Below are positions 1 to 8,613 of a DNA stretch of 64,000 bases, piece after piece. Position 1 is the stretch's first letter, and every line of letters starts with the position of its first letter. A program made the position numbers and the translations under genes. The notes beneath the pieces were generated by a model. It did not search any database. It saw nothing but the letters and a program-made list of their open reading frames with translations, and was not told the DNA's origin. This DNA comes from Nitrosospira sp. NpAV (GTDB lineage Bacteria; Pseudomonadota; Gammaproteobacteria; Burkholderiales; Nitrosomonadaceae). Location of the stretch: contig NZ_JXQM01000013.1 in the NCBI RefSeq assembly GCF_000832065.1, forward strand, positions 62,001 to 126,000, given 5' to 3'.

Positions 1-90
1 AACCGGAATAGAGAAATGATCTCGAAGTTCAAGTTGCAGCAAGAGGCCGATACCCGCCGATTTCTGTCCTCGTTGCTGCCAAGACCTTGA
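1..90 (+). CDS. Possible 3' end of an upstream gene (partial)
   Basis: The frame starting at base 1 is open for 29 codons and stops with TGA at 88-90. The translated tail is basic and polar and ends LPRP. There is no independent evidence such as a domain, so this could be chance. A short inverted repeat (GTCCT, five-base loop, AGGAC) lies just downstream near 97-111 but has no T-tract, so it is at best a weak terminator. Confidence 0.3.
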   Translation, partial: NRNREMISKFKLQQEADTRRFLSSLLPRP

Positions 91-176
91 TTTCAGTCCT
101 GAACAAGGACAGAATCGGTGATATTAAACAGCCATTTGCCTACAAAATTAATCAATCATGGTAAAAGAGGACTTCT

Positions 177-1211
177 ATGACTCCACAATCGCCTGTGAAC
201 ATTCAAGGACCTCGATCCGATGACCGTGCCTTATGGGACGTAGCGTTCGCGGTTTATGGTTACCCGGCATTATTGATAGCCCACCGGTTGAAAGTCTTTC
301 CGTTACTCGCGGATGGCGCGCGGACACTTACAGATATTTGCGAGATGCTGAGCCTGCAGCGACGCCCGGCCGAAGCAATTCTGACAGCGGCCACAGCATT
401 GGGTTTTCTTTCCCTGCAAAATGGCCGTTATTCCCTTACCGCACGCTCGGAAGATTACCTCCTCGAAAAGAGTCCCAGCTATTTCGGTTTCTTCTGGGAT
501 ATGATGATCGATAATGCACAGGTATTTTCCTATGCGAGCCTGGAACAGGCAGTACTCACAAACTCGCCTCAGGTCTATGGAGGCGGTGATATTTACAAGT
601 CTCATGAAGAGCAGGCCGAGCTCGCGCGGAGATTCACCCGTGGAATGCATAGTATCAGCATGACATTGGCGGCTGCATGGCCCAGCACCCTGAAACTTGA
701 CAATCATCATATGATGCTCGACATCGGCGGGGGATCGGGCGCGCACTCGATCGGCGCCGCATTGAGATTACCGGATTTACAAGCGCTGGTTCTGGATTTG
801 GGCCCGATATGCGAGGTAGCTCAGGAATTCATTGCCCGGCATGACTTGCAAGACCGCATTAGAACCCACGTTGCCGACATGTGGAATGATCCGTTTCCTG
901 AAGCCGATCTCCATTTTTATTCCAACATCTACCATGACTGGCCGGCGGAGAGGGATCAGTTCCTCACCGAGAAAAGTTTCAAGAGTCTGCAAACCGGCGG
1001 ACGTATAATCATCCATGACGTACTCTATAATGACGAGAAGACCGGCCCTTTCGCTCCTGCGGCGTATAGCATGCTCATGATGGGATGGACGGAAGGGACG
1101 TCATACTCGGGCCTCGAGTTATCGGATATGTTGAAGGCTGCGGGATTTGACGACATACAGGCCTACCCCGCTTTCGGGCATTACTCTATCGTTACCGGGA
1201 TCAAGCCTTGA
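177..1211 (+). CDS. SAM-dependent O-methyltransferase (plant COMT / acetylserotonin type)
   Basis: A 344-residue enzyme with the two-part build of the class II O-methyltransferase family. An N-terminal winged-helix dimerisation domain covers roughly residues 20-100, and a Rossmann SAM-binding domain follows. The glycine-rich motif I is LDIGGGSG at 181-188, and a later segment reads NIYHDWP, where these enzymes usually carry the catalytic His-Asp pair. Family members methylate hydroxyl groups of small aromatic or carotenoid-type molecules; the substrate here cannot be read. The start is supported by AGAGGA about six bases upstream. It stands alone, with no biosynthetic neighbours. Confidence 0.82.
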   Translation: MTPQSPVNIQGPRSDDRALWDVAFAVYGYPALLIAHRLKVFPLLADGARTLTDICEMLSLQRRPAEAILTAATALGFLSLQNGRYSLTARSEDYLLEKSPSYFGFFWDMMIDNAQVFSYASLEQAVLTNSPQVYGGGDIYKSHEEQAELARRFTRGMHSISMTLAAAWPSTLKLDNHHMMLDIGGGSGAHSIGAALRLPDLQALVLDLGPICEVAQEFIARHDLQDRIRTHVADMWNDPFPEADLHFYSNIYHDWPAERDQFLTEKSFKSLQTGGRIIIHDVLYNDEKTGPFAPAAYSMLMMGWTEGTSYSGLELSDMLKAAGFDDIQAYPAFGHYSIVTGIKP

Positions 1212-1353
1212 ACTGCCTTATACTCTGTGAATTTACGTTGACGCACCGATTTAAATATTGTCTGCCGATCACTTGGGCGGCATGCGCCTCATGAAATTGA
1301 AACAGCCCAGGGAATCGAAGGTCTAATATTTATCTGTATCCAATCAATTCATC

Positions 1354-1752
1354 ATGACTAACTCAGCAAAAGCTTCGGCGTATGGCATGACAATGGGTCT
1401 ACTGCTCCTTACTGCAGGTGTCGCGCTGGTTCATGCGGAAGAAGACCATGGCAAGAAAGCCAAGGAACATTTGGAAGAAGCTATTAAAAGTGGAAAAGAG
1501 GGTAGCACGAAAGGTGTCCTTAGTCACAGCGAAGAAGCCAGAAAGGAGTTGATCGAGCAGAATAAAGATCATCCTTACACCCATCTTCAGAAGCCCATAT
1601 ATGGCGAGCATCAGAAGTCGGAACACGATAAGGAGGCCTTCGAGGAAATCGAAGAAGCTATTGAGGAAGCTAAAGAAGGACATACCCAGCAAGCTGTTGA
1701 AGCTGTGGAAAGAGCGTCCGCTCATTTACGTGAGAAAGAGCAATCCAAATAA
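1354..1752 (+). CDS. SmbP-like small exported metal-binding protein
   Basis: A 132-residue protein with a signal peptide (hydrophobic residues about 11-27, cleavage near VHA-EE). The mature chain is highly charged and helical, rich in Glu, Lys and His, with repeated units such as HLEEAIKSGKEG, HSEEARKE, EEIEEAIEEAKEGH and ERASAHL. This composition and periodicity match SmbP, the periplasmic copper-binding protein described from Nitrosomonas europaea, although this copy is longer. A role in periplasmic metal buffering is inference from that family. No clear Shine-Dalgarno precedes the ATG. It converges on ligD with only 15 bases between the stops. Confidence 0.72.
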   Translation: MTNSAKASAYGMTMGLLLLTAGVALVHAEEDHGKKAKEHLEEAIKSGKEGSTKGVLSHSEEARKELIEQNKDHPYTHLQKPIYGEHQKSEHDKEAFEEIEEAIEEAKEGHTQQAVEAVERASAHLREKEQSK

Positions 1753-1767
1753 AACTGGCATGGGATG

Positions 1768-4311
1768 TCACTCGTCTCGGCTGGATGTGCCCTTGCCAGG
1801 TTTGAATCCTAATGCTTTCATCGCTGGCAGTATGGACTGCTGGGTGGCGCCATAGTCTGCCCAAGGCTCGTTGCCTTTGTCGAGGCGCTCATGAATATTG
1901 GAAGCCGACCAGGGAGTGGGGCTCGTAAGCCGCTCCAGTTCTTCCCATGTCACGGGCACGGATACGCCTAAACCCTCGCGTGCACGAACTGACCAGGCGG
2001 ATACGGTGGTTGCACCAAAACCGTTGCGTAAATAATCGATAAAGATCTTTCCAACCCGGTTACGCGATCCGCTTTTTGAGACGAAACGCTGCGGGATTGT
2101 CTTGGCAAGATGCTGAACGATCGCCTGAGAGAAATCTTTCACCGTATCCCAATCGCGCAGCCTCTTGATTGGAACGACAACATGTAAGCCCTTTCCCCCG
2201 CTGGTTTTGAGGAACGACTTCAATCCCAGCTCGTTGAGAAATATGCGGACAAGCTGAACTGATTCCTGGATAAGCTTCCACGTCACCCCTTCACCGGGAT
2301 CGAGATCGAATGTTATCCGATCGGGTTTGCCGATGACATTCTTTGTGGCATTCCAGGTATGAAATTCGATTACGTTCATTTGAGCGGCTGACAGCAGGCC
2401 TTCAGCCGTTGAAATTTCAAGCAATGGCTCATGCCCCGGATCCAGCGCTGCATCGAGCTGATTGACCCCCGACAGATGCTCTTTCTCCCAATGTTTCTGA
2501 AAGAATAACTGACCCGTAATACCGTCCGGCGCACGCACCAGTGATACCGGTCTTCCTTTAAGATGCTCCAGCATTAAAGGGGCGACTAGCGAATAGTAGC
2601 GGATGAGTTCCATCTTGGTGAATCCAGTGGATGGATCGATTATGCGTTCGGGATGAGTGACTCGCAGGGAGGCTGGAATTGAAGTCATAATCGTGGGTTT
2701 TTCGGTAGTTGGATGAACCGGCTTTTCGCGCATAATGGCCATCGCTTTCTTATCGGTACGCAAACCATGAAAAACCGAGTGACGTATACGGCCATCCCGC
2801 GTCCATTCGCCGAACGAGACCTCCGCTACCAGCGTCGGCATAACCCAATGCGCCTTCCGATCGATATCGGTTGCTTCATTGAAAGGACTGCGTGTTGACT
2901 CGATTTTTTTTAACTTCGCCTTAAGTTCGTGAAGCGTCTTATCGCTGAAGCCTGTACCCACATTGCCGGCATATCGGAGTTTCTTGTCATCGTAAACGCC
3001 GAGCAAAAGCGAACCTAATCCAATGCGGGAGCCTTGTGGATGGGTATAGCCTCCGATCACAAATTCCTGCCGTTGACTACACTTAAGTTTTATCCAGTCG
3101 GAGGAACGTCGGGAGATATATGTCGAGGTTTTGCGTTTACCGATGACACCTTCCAATCCCATGCGGCATGCCGATGCAACGATATCTCCGGCTGGAGCAT
3201 CAAAGGTTTCACTGAAGCGCACCGGGTCCGGCGGCGATTTTTCAAAGAATGTTTTCAGAAATGCACGGCGCTCCGTGACGGGGGCATTTCTCAAATCGTA
3301 TCCATCATAAAAAAGGATATCGAACAGATAGTAGACGATACCCTGCGTGCGGGAACTATCGAAAGCGTTCTGCAACGCCTGAAAGTCAGGAATACCGTTT
3401 TCGCCGTGCACCACGATCTCCCCATCCAGCCACCCCGATTTCAGACCCATTTTGCCTAATGCTTCTACCAGGTCAGGCAGCTTATGAGACCAATCGTTAC
3501 CGTTGCGCGTGAATAACTGGATGTTCCCACCTTCAATCCTGCAGAGTAGCCGGTAACCGTCAAACTTGATTTCATATACCCAATCGGCCGGATGAGCGGG
3601 AAGGCTATCCACAAGCGTGGCAAGCTGCGGGTCCAGGATAGGAGGGAGAGCGGCTTCAAGGGCTTTCTCGGGAAATTCTGGGGTTTTTTTTTGTTTTCTC
3701 CTTGCACTGGCCGCGGGCTTGGGGGTTTTTCTTTTCGGATGATGGGATTCAAGTCCCGCTACACTATCGGGCAACTCATCCACAACACTATACTCGTTTG
3801 ATGGACGAACATATTCATCCTTCTCTTTGATAAGCAGCCACGGTTCCTGTTTTCTCTCTTCCGTATTTTTCATGCGAACCAGCGCCCATTGGCCCCTCAG
3901 TTTTTGCCCGCGCAATTCAAACTTTAGCTTGCCGTCGCGATAACCCTTGCGGGGGTCCTGAAGAGGAACCCAGGTTCCCTTGTCCCAAATAATAACCTTG
4001 CCCGCGCCATACTGTCCGGCCGGAATCTGGCCCTCGAAGCGATTGTATGAAATGGGATGATCCTCAACGTGGATTGCCATTCGTTTATCGTTCGAATCGA
4101 AGCTGGGTCCCTTGGGAATGGCCCAACTTTTCATTGTTCCATCGAGCTCCAGTCTAAAATCATAATGCAGCCGGCTTGCCCAATGTTTCTGCACGACAAA
4201 CGACAACGCCGCTTCGTCCTCCTCGGCATTTTTAGCCATTTCGTCCGGTTCGGGCGTTACGGAAAAATTACGTTTTTCCCGATAGATTTTGAGCGAATCC
4301 CGCGGTGCCAT
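1768..4311 (-). CDS. ligD: Multifunctional ATP-dependent DNA ligase LigD
   Basis: An 847-residue three-domain NHEJ ligase. The order is 3'-phosphoesterase (about 35-170, with LHYDFRLELDG and HVEDHP), ATP-dependent ligase (about 235-530, nucleotidyl-lysine motif KFDG with Lys249) and primase/polymerase (about 560-835, with FDLDPGEG and TSGGKGLHVVVP). PE-Lig-Pol is the Pseudomonas-type order. A basic Lys/Pro-rich linker near 190-215 joins the first two domains. It processes, fills and seals double-strand breaks bound by Ku. The ATG starts one base after the ku stop, so the two genes are cotranscribed and probably translationally coupled. Confidence 0.95.
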   Translation of the reverse strand: MAPRDSLKIYREKRNFSVTPEPDEMAKNAEEDEAALSFVVQKHWASRLHYDFRLELDGTMKSWAIPKGPSFDSNDKRMAIHVEDHPISYNRFEGQIPAGQYGAGKVIIWDKGTWVPLQDPRKGYRDGKLKFELRGQKLRGQWALVRMKNTEERKQEPWLLIKEKDEYVRPSNEYSVVDELPDSVAGLESHHPKRKTPKPAASARRKQKKTPEFPEKALEAALPPILDPQLATLVDSLPAHPADWVYEIKFDGYRLLCRIEGGNIQLFTRNGNDWSHKLPDLVEALGKMGLKSGWLDGEIVVHGENGIPDFQALQNAFDSSRTQGIVYYLFDILFYDGYDLRNAPVTERRAFLKTFFEKSPPDPVRFSETFDAPAGDIVASACRMGLEGVIGKRKTSTYISRRSSDWIKLKCSQRQEFVIGGYTHPQGSRIGLGSLLLGVYDDKKLRYAGNVGTGFSDKTLHELKAKLKKIESTRSPFNEATDIDRKAHWVMPTLVAEVSFGEWTRDGRIRHSVFHGLRTDKKAMAIMREKPVHPTTEKPTIMTSIPASLRVTHPERIIDPSTGFTKMELIRYYSLVAPLMLEHLKGRPVSLVRAPDGITGQLFFQKHWEKEHLSGVNQLDAALDPGHEPLLEISTAEGLLSAAQMNVIEFHTWNATKNVIGKPDRITFDLDPGEGVTWKLIQESVQLVRIFLNELGLKSFLKTSGGKGLHVVVPIKRLRDWDTVKDFSQAIVQHLAKTIPQRFVSKSGSRNRVGKIFIDYLRNGFGATTVSAWSVRAREGLGVSVPVTWEELERLTSPTPWSASNIHERLDKGNEPWADYGATQQSILPAMKALGFKPGKGTSSRDE

Positions 4312-4312
4312 A

Positions 4313-5230
4313 TCACATCGCGCGGCGCTTGGGTGCCCCGCCGGTTCGGCTTGATACGTTGCGCGTATCTGCCTTCGCAGGCTTTCTGACCGACGTTGCG
4401 GCGTGATTATCGTCTTTGCCTCCGCCTTTCTTCAAACTGCGTTGGAGCAGTTCGGTAAGGTCGAGAATCTGCGCCCCGCCACTGGAGGTTTCCACCTGTT
4501 CAGGCTGAATCACGGACTGGATGTCACCCGTTTCCGCCTTTTGGTGCACAAGCTTCATGATCTCATCCTTGAAGGAATCCCGATATTCTTCGGGATTCCA
4601 TGTCGAGCTCATATCGTTTACCAATTGTTCGGCCATTTTCAATTCTTTTTCTGTAATAGCGGATGCTTTCATCCCTTCAGCGGGAAGATCCAAATTTTCC
4701 CACCCGCGAATTTCATTACCCCAGCGCAGCAAATTCAACACCAGCACCGGACCTGATGGTATGAGCGCAGCCAGATGCTGTTTGGTTTGGATGACCACCC
4801 GGGCAATGCCAATACGTTGAGTCTTGCGAAGCGCTTCACGTAAAAGCGCATAGACTTTTGCGCCCTTATTGATCGGTACGACAAAATAGGGCCGCTCCAG
4901 GTACAGAAATGGGACATCCGTATGAGAGACAAATGTTTCGATCTCAATTGTTTGTGTGGCCTTTGGGTAAGCGGCCGATATCTCTTCCTGACTCAGAATG
5001 ACATATTGACCCTCTTCATACTCAATTCCCTTGACGATGTTTTCCCTGCCCACCTCTTTGCCGGTTTTTTTATTAATGCGCTTATAACCCACCGGATCCA
5101 TGCTGCGCTTGTCCAGCCAATCAAAATCAAGCCCTTCTTCCGACGTTGCGGAATGAAGCGCCACGGGTATATGCACCAGCCCGAAGCTGATAGCGCCTTT
5201 CCATAAGATTCGATTACTTGAGGCAGCCAT
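4313..5230 (-). CDS. ku: Non-homologous end-joining protein Ku
   Basis: A 305-residue bacterial Ku homologue. The N-terminus reads WKGAISFGLVHIPVALHSAT, as in the family, and is followed by the Ku beta-barrel core (to about 200). A lysine-rich low-complexity tail (about 255-305) is typical of DNA-binding or LigD-recruiting extensions. Ku homodimers thread onto broken DNA ends and recruit LigD, which is the next gene. The sequence before the ATG has no good Shine-Dalgarno. A copy of the dispersed repeat ends about 20 bases upstream, so the promoter may lie in or beyond the repeat. Confidence 0.95.
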   Translation of the reverse strand: MAASSNRILWKGAISFGLVHIPVALHSATSEEGLDFDWLDKRSMDPVGYKRINKKTGKEVGRENIVKGIEYEEGQYVILSQEEISAAYPKATQTIEIETFVSHTDVPFLYLERPYFVVPINKGAKVYALLREALRKTQRIGIARVVIQTKQHLAALIPSGPVLVLNLLRWGNEIRGWENLDLPAEGMKASAITEKELKMAEQLVNDMSSTWNPEEYRDSFKDEIMKLVHQKAETGDIQSVIQPEQVETSSGGAQILDLTELLQRSLKKGGGKDDNHAATSVRKPAKADTRNVSSRTGGAPKRRAM

Positions 5231-5250
5231 GAGTTACGCCATTAAAAAAT

Positions 5251-5402
5251 AATCCTGATTCAAGTAGTTGGACGGGATGAAGGGAGAGATTTTATGGGCG
5301 CGGGGCCAGGCACACGCCACGTAAATGTAATTCCATGTCGAATGAGTACGAATCATAGTCTCTGAACTGACAAACGAGCAGTCAACCGCCGGATTCAGAA
5401 TA
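5251..5402. repeat. MITE-like dispersed repeat, short form, upstream of ku
   Basis: About 152 bp bounded by imperfect inverted ends: the left end reads CCTGATTCAAGTAGTTGGAC and the right end CAACCGCCGGATTCAG, the reverse complement of a left-type end. The left arm continues GTTGGACGGGATGAAG, which also occurs in the copies at 7100 and, more loosely, 55954. It has no coding capacity. It is one of the more diverged members of the family. Assignment rests on visual alignment only. Confidence 0.6.
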
Positions 5403-5697
5403 ATGCAAAGCTACACTGTCCCCCATTCTGGAATGGGACTGGATAGTGAAACGTGCAAAATCTACCCGCCCATCGATGTGGACCCGGACATATTTTTCCC
5501 CACATTCTGTTTATTGTATGTGCGATTGCACACGGACCCTTTATTATGGGCATCAATCCGGCGATCAACTGTCGGCGGGAGATTATTCCGACTACTCAGC
5601 AAGTCATTGTGTCATTTATAAAAAAAATTAGCCGACCGCGAAGTTTTGCACGTCATCTTGAATAACAAACAGATTTCCATGAGAAAGGTAAATTGAT
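5403..5697. other. Intergenic stretch between repeat and small membrane gene
   Basis: No convincing gene is present. Three overlapping short open frames on the plus strand have unrelated, Cys/Arg-rich translations and no ribosome site, so I do not call them. One short perfect palindrome, TGTGC-GATT-GCACA, lies at 5519-5532 and could be an operator, but it may be chance. The end of the stretch carries GAAAGG seven to eight bases before the ATG at 5698. Confidence 0.4.
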
Positions 5698-5934
5698 ATG
5701 GATTATTTTTCCCTCTTACAATGGCCCGCCATGGTGGTTAACATACTGTCGGTCTGGCTGCTGACATCTCAGTCCAAGGGTAAGCGCCATGCCGGATTCT
5801 TGCTTTCCCTCCTTAGCAACGTCTTATGGGTAATCTGGGGATGGCACGCGCAAGCCTTCGCCGTTCTTGGTCTTCAAGTTGCACTGGCCGCCCTTAATTT
5901 CCGCGGCGTGCGTAAAACCGAAAGTAATGCGTAA
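5698..5934 (+). CDS. Small membrane protein resembling half of a PnuC-type transporter
   Basis: A 78-residue protein with about three hydrophobic segments (roughly 8-24, 32-48, 50-68). It ends in an RGVRKTE-like basic tail, so the C-terminus is probably cytoplasmic. The pattern WxxxLNxxGxRK near the end recalls the repeat unit of PnuC/SWEET-like small transporters, which can work as oligomers of half-size units; that relation is a guess from appearance. A good Shine-Dalgarno (GAAAGG) supports the start. No neighbour points to a substrate. Confidence 0.6.
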   Translation: MDYFSLLQWPAMVVNILSVWLLTSQSKGKRHAGFLLSLLSNVLWVIWGWHAQAFAVLGLQVALAALNFRGVRKTESNA

Positions 5935-6261
5935 GCGCGTTCCATCAACTAGGTAGGCGTTAATAAATCTCCGTGAAGCGCTACTGACACACTCGGAAAG
6001 TCATATAGAGGCTGGTCTTTTCTAACGTGGAATGTTGGCTGAATAGAGAGAAGAAAGGCCGGATTTTCCATGGCCGAGTATTCATGAGAACCCAACCTGA
6101 ATAATGGAAAAATCCCTGCTGATCCGGATAAGCAGGATTCTTATGATAGCCGGAATAGGATGTCCGTCGCTGATGGTCGCTGCTAATAACGCTCTGGACT
6201 ATCAGTCGAACTTATTGTTCGTACAGCACGTGATGTCAGCTCAATTTATGGAACATTCGAG
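5935..6261. other. Intergenic region with two adjacent inverted repeats
   Basis: No gene seen in 327 bases. GGATTTTCCAT (6061-6071) can pair with ATGGAAAAATCC (6103-6114) with one bulge. Immediately after, CCTGCT (6115-6120) pairs with AGCAGG (6131-6136). The second hairpin lacks a U-tract, so neither is a clear terminator. They may be remains of a mobile repeat or a structured 3' region of the fkbM transcript on the other strand. Confidence 0.3.
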
Positions 6262-7032
6262 TTAAGCTCTTTCGAATATAAAGCAGGTTTCACCCCAATT
6301 TTTGGTAGTTTTGAACTTCACTTTGAAGCCCGCCTGTTCCAACAGCTTTACCGCCTCCTCCTGCTCTTCACTGGTCCCCAGTTCAATGATCACCGACCTG
6401 ACATCCGGATTCTTGAGAGTATTTTCCGCGCCTTTTATAATAGGAATCTCGATGCCGTCGACATCTATCTTGATGTAGTTGGGACAGGGCAATCCCCATT
6501 TACCGCATAAATCATCCAGCGTTACACCGAGCATGCCCTGGATATGGCTAGCCGGTCGTTTCATGGTCTTCAGATCTTCTTTCCCAAACTGCGAACGGTT
6601 TCCGCCGGCAATAAATCTCGGAATATACAATTTGGAAAACCCGCTAACCCCTGATATGGCGACGCCATATGCGGTAATATTCTTCTCAAGTTTATTTAAA
6701 TATACGTTCTTGTTGAGCAGATAATAATTGATGCACTGGGGCTCAAAGGCATATACCTGGATAGCATCCCCAAACTTCTTGGCGGGGTATAATGAGTATT
6801 GACCGATATTCGCGCCCAAATCAAAAAAAACCGAATTGGGTTCGAAGCTGTCCAGCCAATCCAGCGTATCCGGCTCCTTGATGGAATATGTTTTTGCTCG
6901 TTGAAGTGTCCGCATGTTATCCACCGCGATACGTATGGATTGACCTCTGACGTTTACTTGTGTGTAGCCGCCTTTCACACCATAAAGTGCCGCGAAAAAT
7001 CCTGATAAAATGTTCATGAAGAATGAGCTCAT
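6262..7032 (-). CDS. FkbM-family methyltransferase
   Basis: A 256-residue SAM-dependent methyltransferase of the FkbM family. Motif I reads FFDLGANIGQYSL near residue 70, and the family segment YIKIDVDGIEIPIIKGAE is at about 190-207. The short hydrophobic N-terminus (FFMNILSGFFAALYG) may associate with membrane. In surface-glycan clusters these enzymes commonly methylate sugars or lipid-linked glycans, and the glycosyltransferase genes upstream fit that role. The gene is clearly AT-richer than its housekeeping neighbours, which hints at transfer. Met6 is an alternative start; neither has a strong Shine-Dalgarno. Confidence 0.85.
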   Translation of the reverse strand: MSSFFMNILSGFFAALYGVKGGYTQVNVRGQSIRIAVDNMRTLQRAKTYSIKEPDTLDWLDSFEPNSVFFDLGANIGQYSLYPAKKFGDAIQVYAFEPQCINYYLLNKNVYLNKLEKNITAYGVAISGVSGFSKLYIPRFIAGGNRSQFGKEDLKTMKRPASHIQGMLGVTLDDLCGKWGLPCPNYIKIDVDGIEIPIIKGAENTLKNPDVRSVIIELGTSEEQEEAVKLLEQAGFKVKFKTTKNWGETCFIFERA

Positions 7033-7099
7033 GTTGGCAACCGTAGATTTGCTAGTGGAAAGGCGAATGAATGCCCGGAGAATTGGTTTATTCCTTCTA

Positions 7100-7489
7100 A
7101 CCTAAATCCGGCAGTTGGACGGGATGGAATAAGCGGTTTTTCGGTGCAAGGCAAGCCGCAACGACGCGGAATAGTGCGACCGTGCAAGGGGGAGCAGCGC
7201 CTTTCGCAGGAAAGGGTGACCCCGAAGCAGGGTGCGGGCCTCCCGTGGTAGGAAAGCGTGGTCGCGGCATTCCCTACGCTGCCCGATTCCCGTTTCGCGG
7301 GGCCTCTGTGCCACGCTCCGGAGTGGCCCCATTCCAGGGCGTTGCGAACAACGCAGCCATGTGCTGTAAAAACCGTGCAATCCGCTCCGTAGCAAACTCA
7401 ACATAAAGATGAAGGTAAAGTGAGGCACAAAATCTTTTTGGATCATAACACTAAATTGAAGAATAGGCGGTCGACTGCGGGGTTTAGGT
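7100..7489. repeat. MITE-like dispersed repeat, long form, upstream of fkbM
   Basis: About 390 bp. The left end is CCTAAATCCGGCAGTTGGAC and the right end GTCGACTGCGGGGTTTAGG, an imperfect inverted pair. The interior closely follows the copy at 53463-53841, with shared blocks such as GGAGCAG, TTCGCGGGGCC, CGCTCCGGAG, GCGTTGC, GCCATG and TAAAAACCGTGCAATC. It is GC-rich in the middle and AT-rich at the right end. Open frames inside it are not conserved as protein between copies, so it looks non-coding and non-autonomous. Confidence 0.75.
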
Positions 7490-7651
7490 GTAACCCAAAT
7501 CTTTTCAGTCGATAGCAGCTAAAGCGATTCTTTTATACACGGCTGATTATGCTGATGATTCATTTGCACGAGGAGTCATTTCTCCAAAGAACCGGATACC
7601 GCTTTGTGATTGCCCTGTCAGCAGGGCCGGCAAGCGCCGAATCCCACCCTG
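7490..7651. other. Intergenic region between repeat and rgpF-like gene
   Basis: About 160 bases without a supported gene. They lie downstream of the minus-strand gene that stops at 7652 and before the repeat. I see no strong terminator hairpin with a T-tract. Transcription of the glycan cluster may continue through the repeat toward fkbM. Confidence 0.3.
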
Positions 7652-8590
7652 TTAATGCGATATAGGCGAGACAATACAGTCCGATAGAATATCGGCAGTA
7701 TAACTAGAGTTGCTATCCGCAAGCGCAGCCGCAACTTCTTCAATGCTTATGCCTCTCCTCGTCAAGATACTTTTTTTGAGAAACGGAAATTGAAACTCGG
7801 TAATAAGGGGCTTCCATAAATGAAAAGTCGTATCTACCTGGTTCTTCGGCCTTTCAAGATACTGCACTCGATCCAGGATGTCTTCCAGATTATAGAGAGC
7901 CGAGAGTTTGAATCGGTGACTGAGCAATCGGGAAAAGCCGACTTCATATCTCCTTATTATTGCCATCTTAAATTCTAAGACCTCAACCCGCTCGAAAAAA
8001 CCGGCGAATTCCTCAGAGGCAACCACAGATTTTTTACAATAAAGAAAATACGATTGCAGATGCGGATGGAAGCGAAGGCAATCCGTCATTCCAACGATAT
8101 CGGCATCTTTATCTTCCAATTTCGCGATTATATCTCTAATGCTGAAAAGCGGTCCCAGAACGCTGTCATTGGCTAAAAGAAGGGCACTGTGCGCACGATA
8201 TTGGGGGTATTCCCGGAGCCCTGTTTTCCATCCATAAAAATCGTGCCCCTTATTCTCCCGGATTATTATCCTTACACAAAATTTCGACAGCTTCTTCAGA
8301 TCCGCATCCGAAATAGTATCGCTTGAGCTAATGAATACGACATTGAATCCCGCCTGAACAAGCTCATTCAGGTAGTGAAACACATTTCTCCTGACCGTGC
8401 TTTCCTTATCGTAGCTGCAAAAGAAACATACAGGTTTAGCATAATCCGGCTTCAGGCTTCCCTTCCCGGAGTACTCAAGCCGGGGCTGCCTGGGCGTTTC
8501 ATTTTTTATGAGAAAATCAAACGATAAAACGGACAGATATTTTAAATCTCTGATCATCGTTTTAAGACGCCAATAGGTGGATATCCTCAT
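7652..8590 (-). CDS. Rhamnan-synthesis protein F (RgpF)-like glycan biosynthesis protein
   Basis: A 312-residue soluble protein that resembles the RgpF family of polysaccharide biosynthesis proteins. After a variable N-terminus it reads KPVCFFCSYDKES, then NVVFISSSD, RENKGHDFYGWKTGLREY and LLLANDSVLGPL. The N-(K)G-x-D-x-x-x-W and NDS segments are typical of the family. Members act in assembly of rhamnose-containing O-antigen or cell-wall glycans; the exact transfer is not known here. It lies 23 bases downstream of the GT2 gene and is AT-rich like fkbM. The start is taken at the first Met, preceded by AGAAG; Met12 is possible. Confidence 0.75.
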   Translation of the reverse strand: MRISTYWRLKTMIRDLKYLSVLSFDFLIKNETPRQPRLEYSGKGSLKPDYAKPVCFFCSYDKESTVRRNVFHYLNELVQAGFNVVFISSSDTISDADLKKLSKFCVRIIIRENKGHDFYGWKTGLREYPQYRAHSALLLANDSVLGPLFSIRDIIAKLEDKDADIVGMTDCLRFHPHLQSYFLYCKKSVVASEEFAGFFERVEVLEFKMAIIRRYEVGFSRLLSHRFKLSALYNLEDILDRVQYLERPKNQVDTTFHLWKPLITEFQFPFLKKSILTRRGISIEEVAAALADSNSSYTADILSDCIVSPISH

Positions 8591-8613
8591 AAGCTTCTAC
8601 AAGACGAGACGCA

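Noticed and set aside
7102-7446. Open frames inside the long repeat copies (also 53425-53798)
   Set aside because: Frames in the two aligned copies do not encode matching proteins, so they are not coding.
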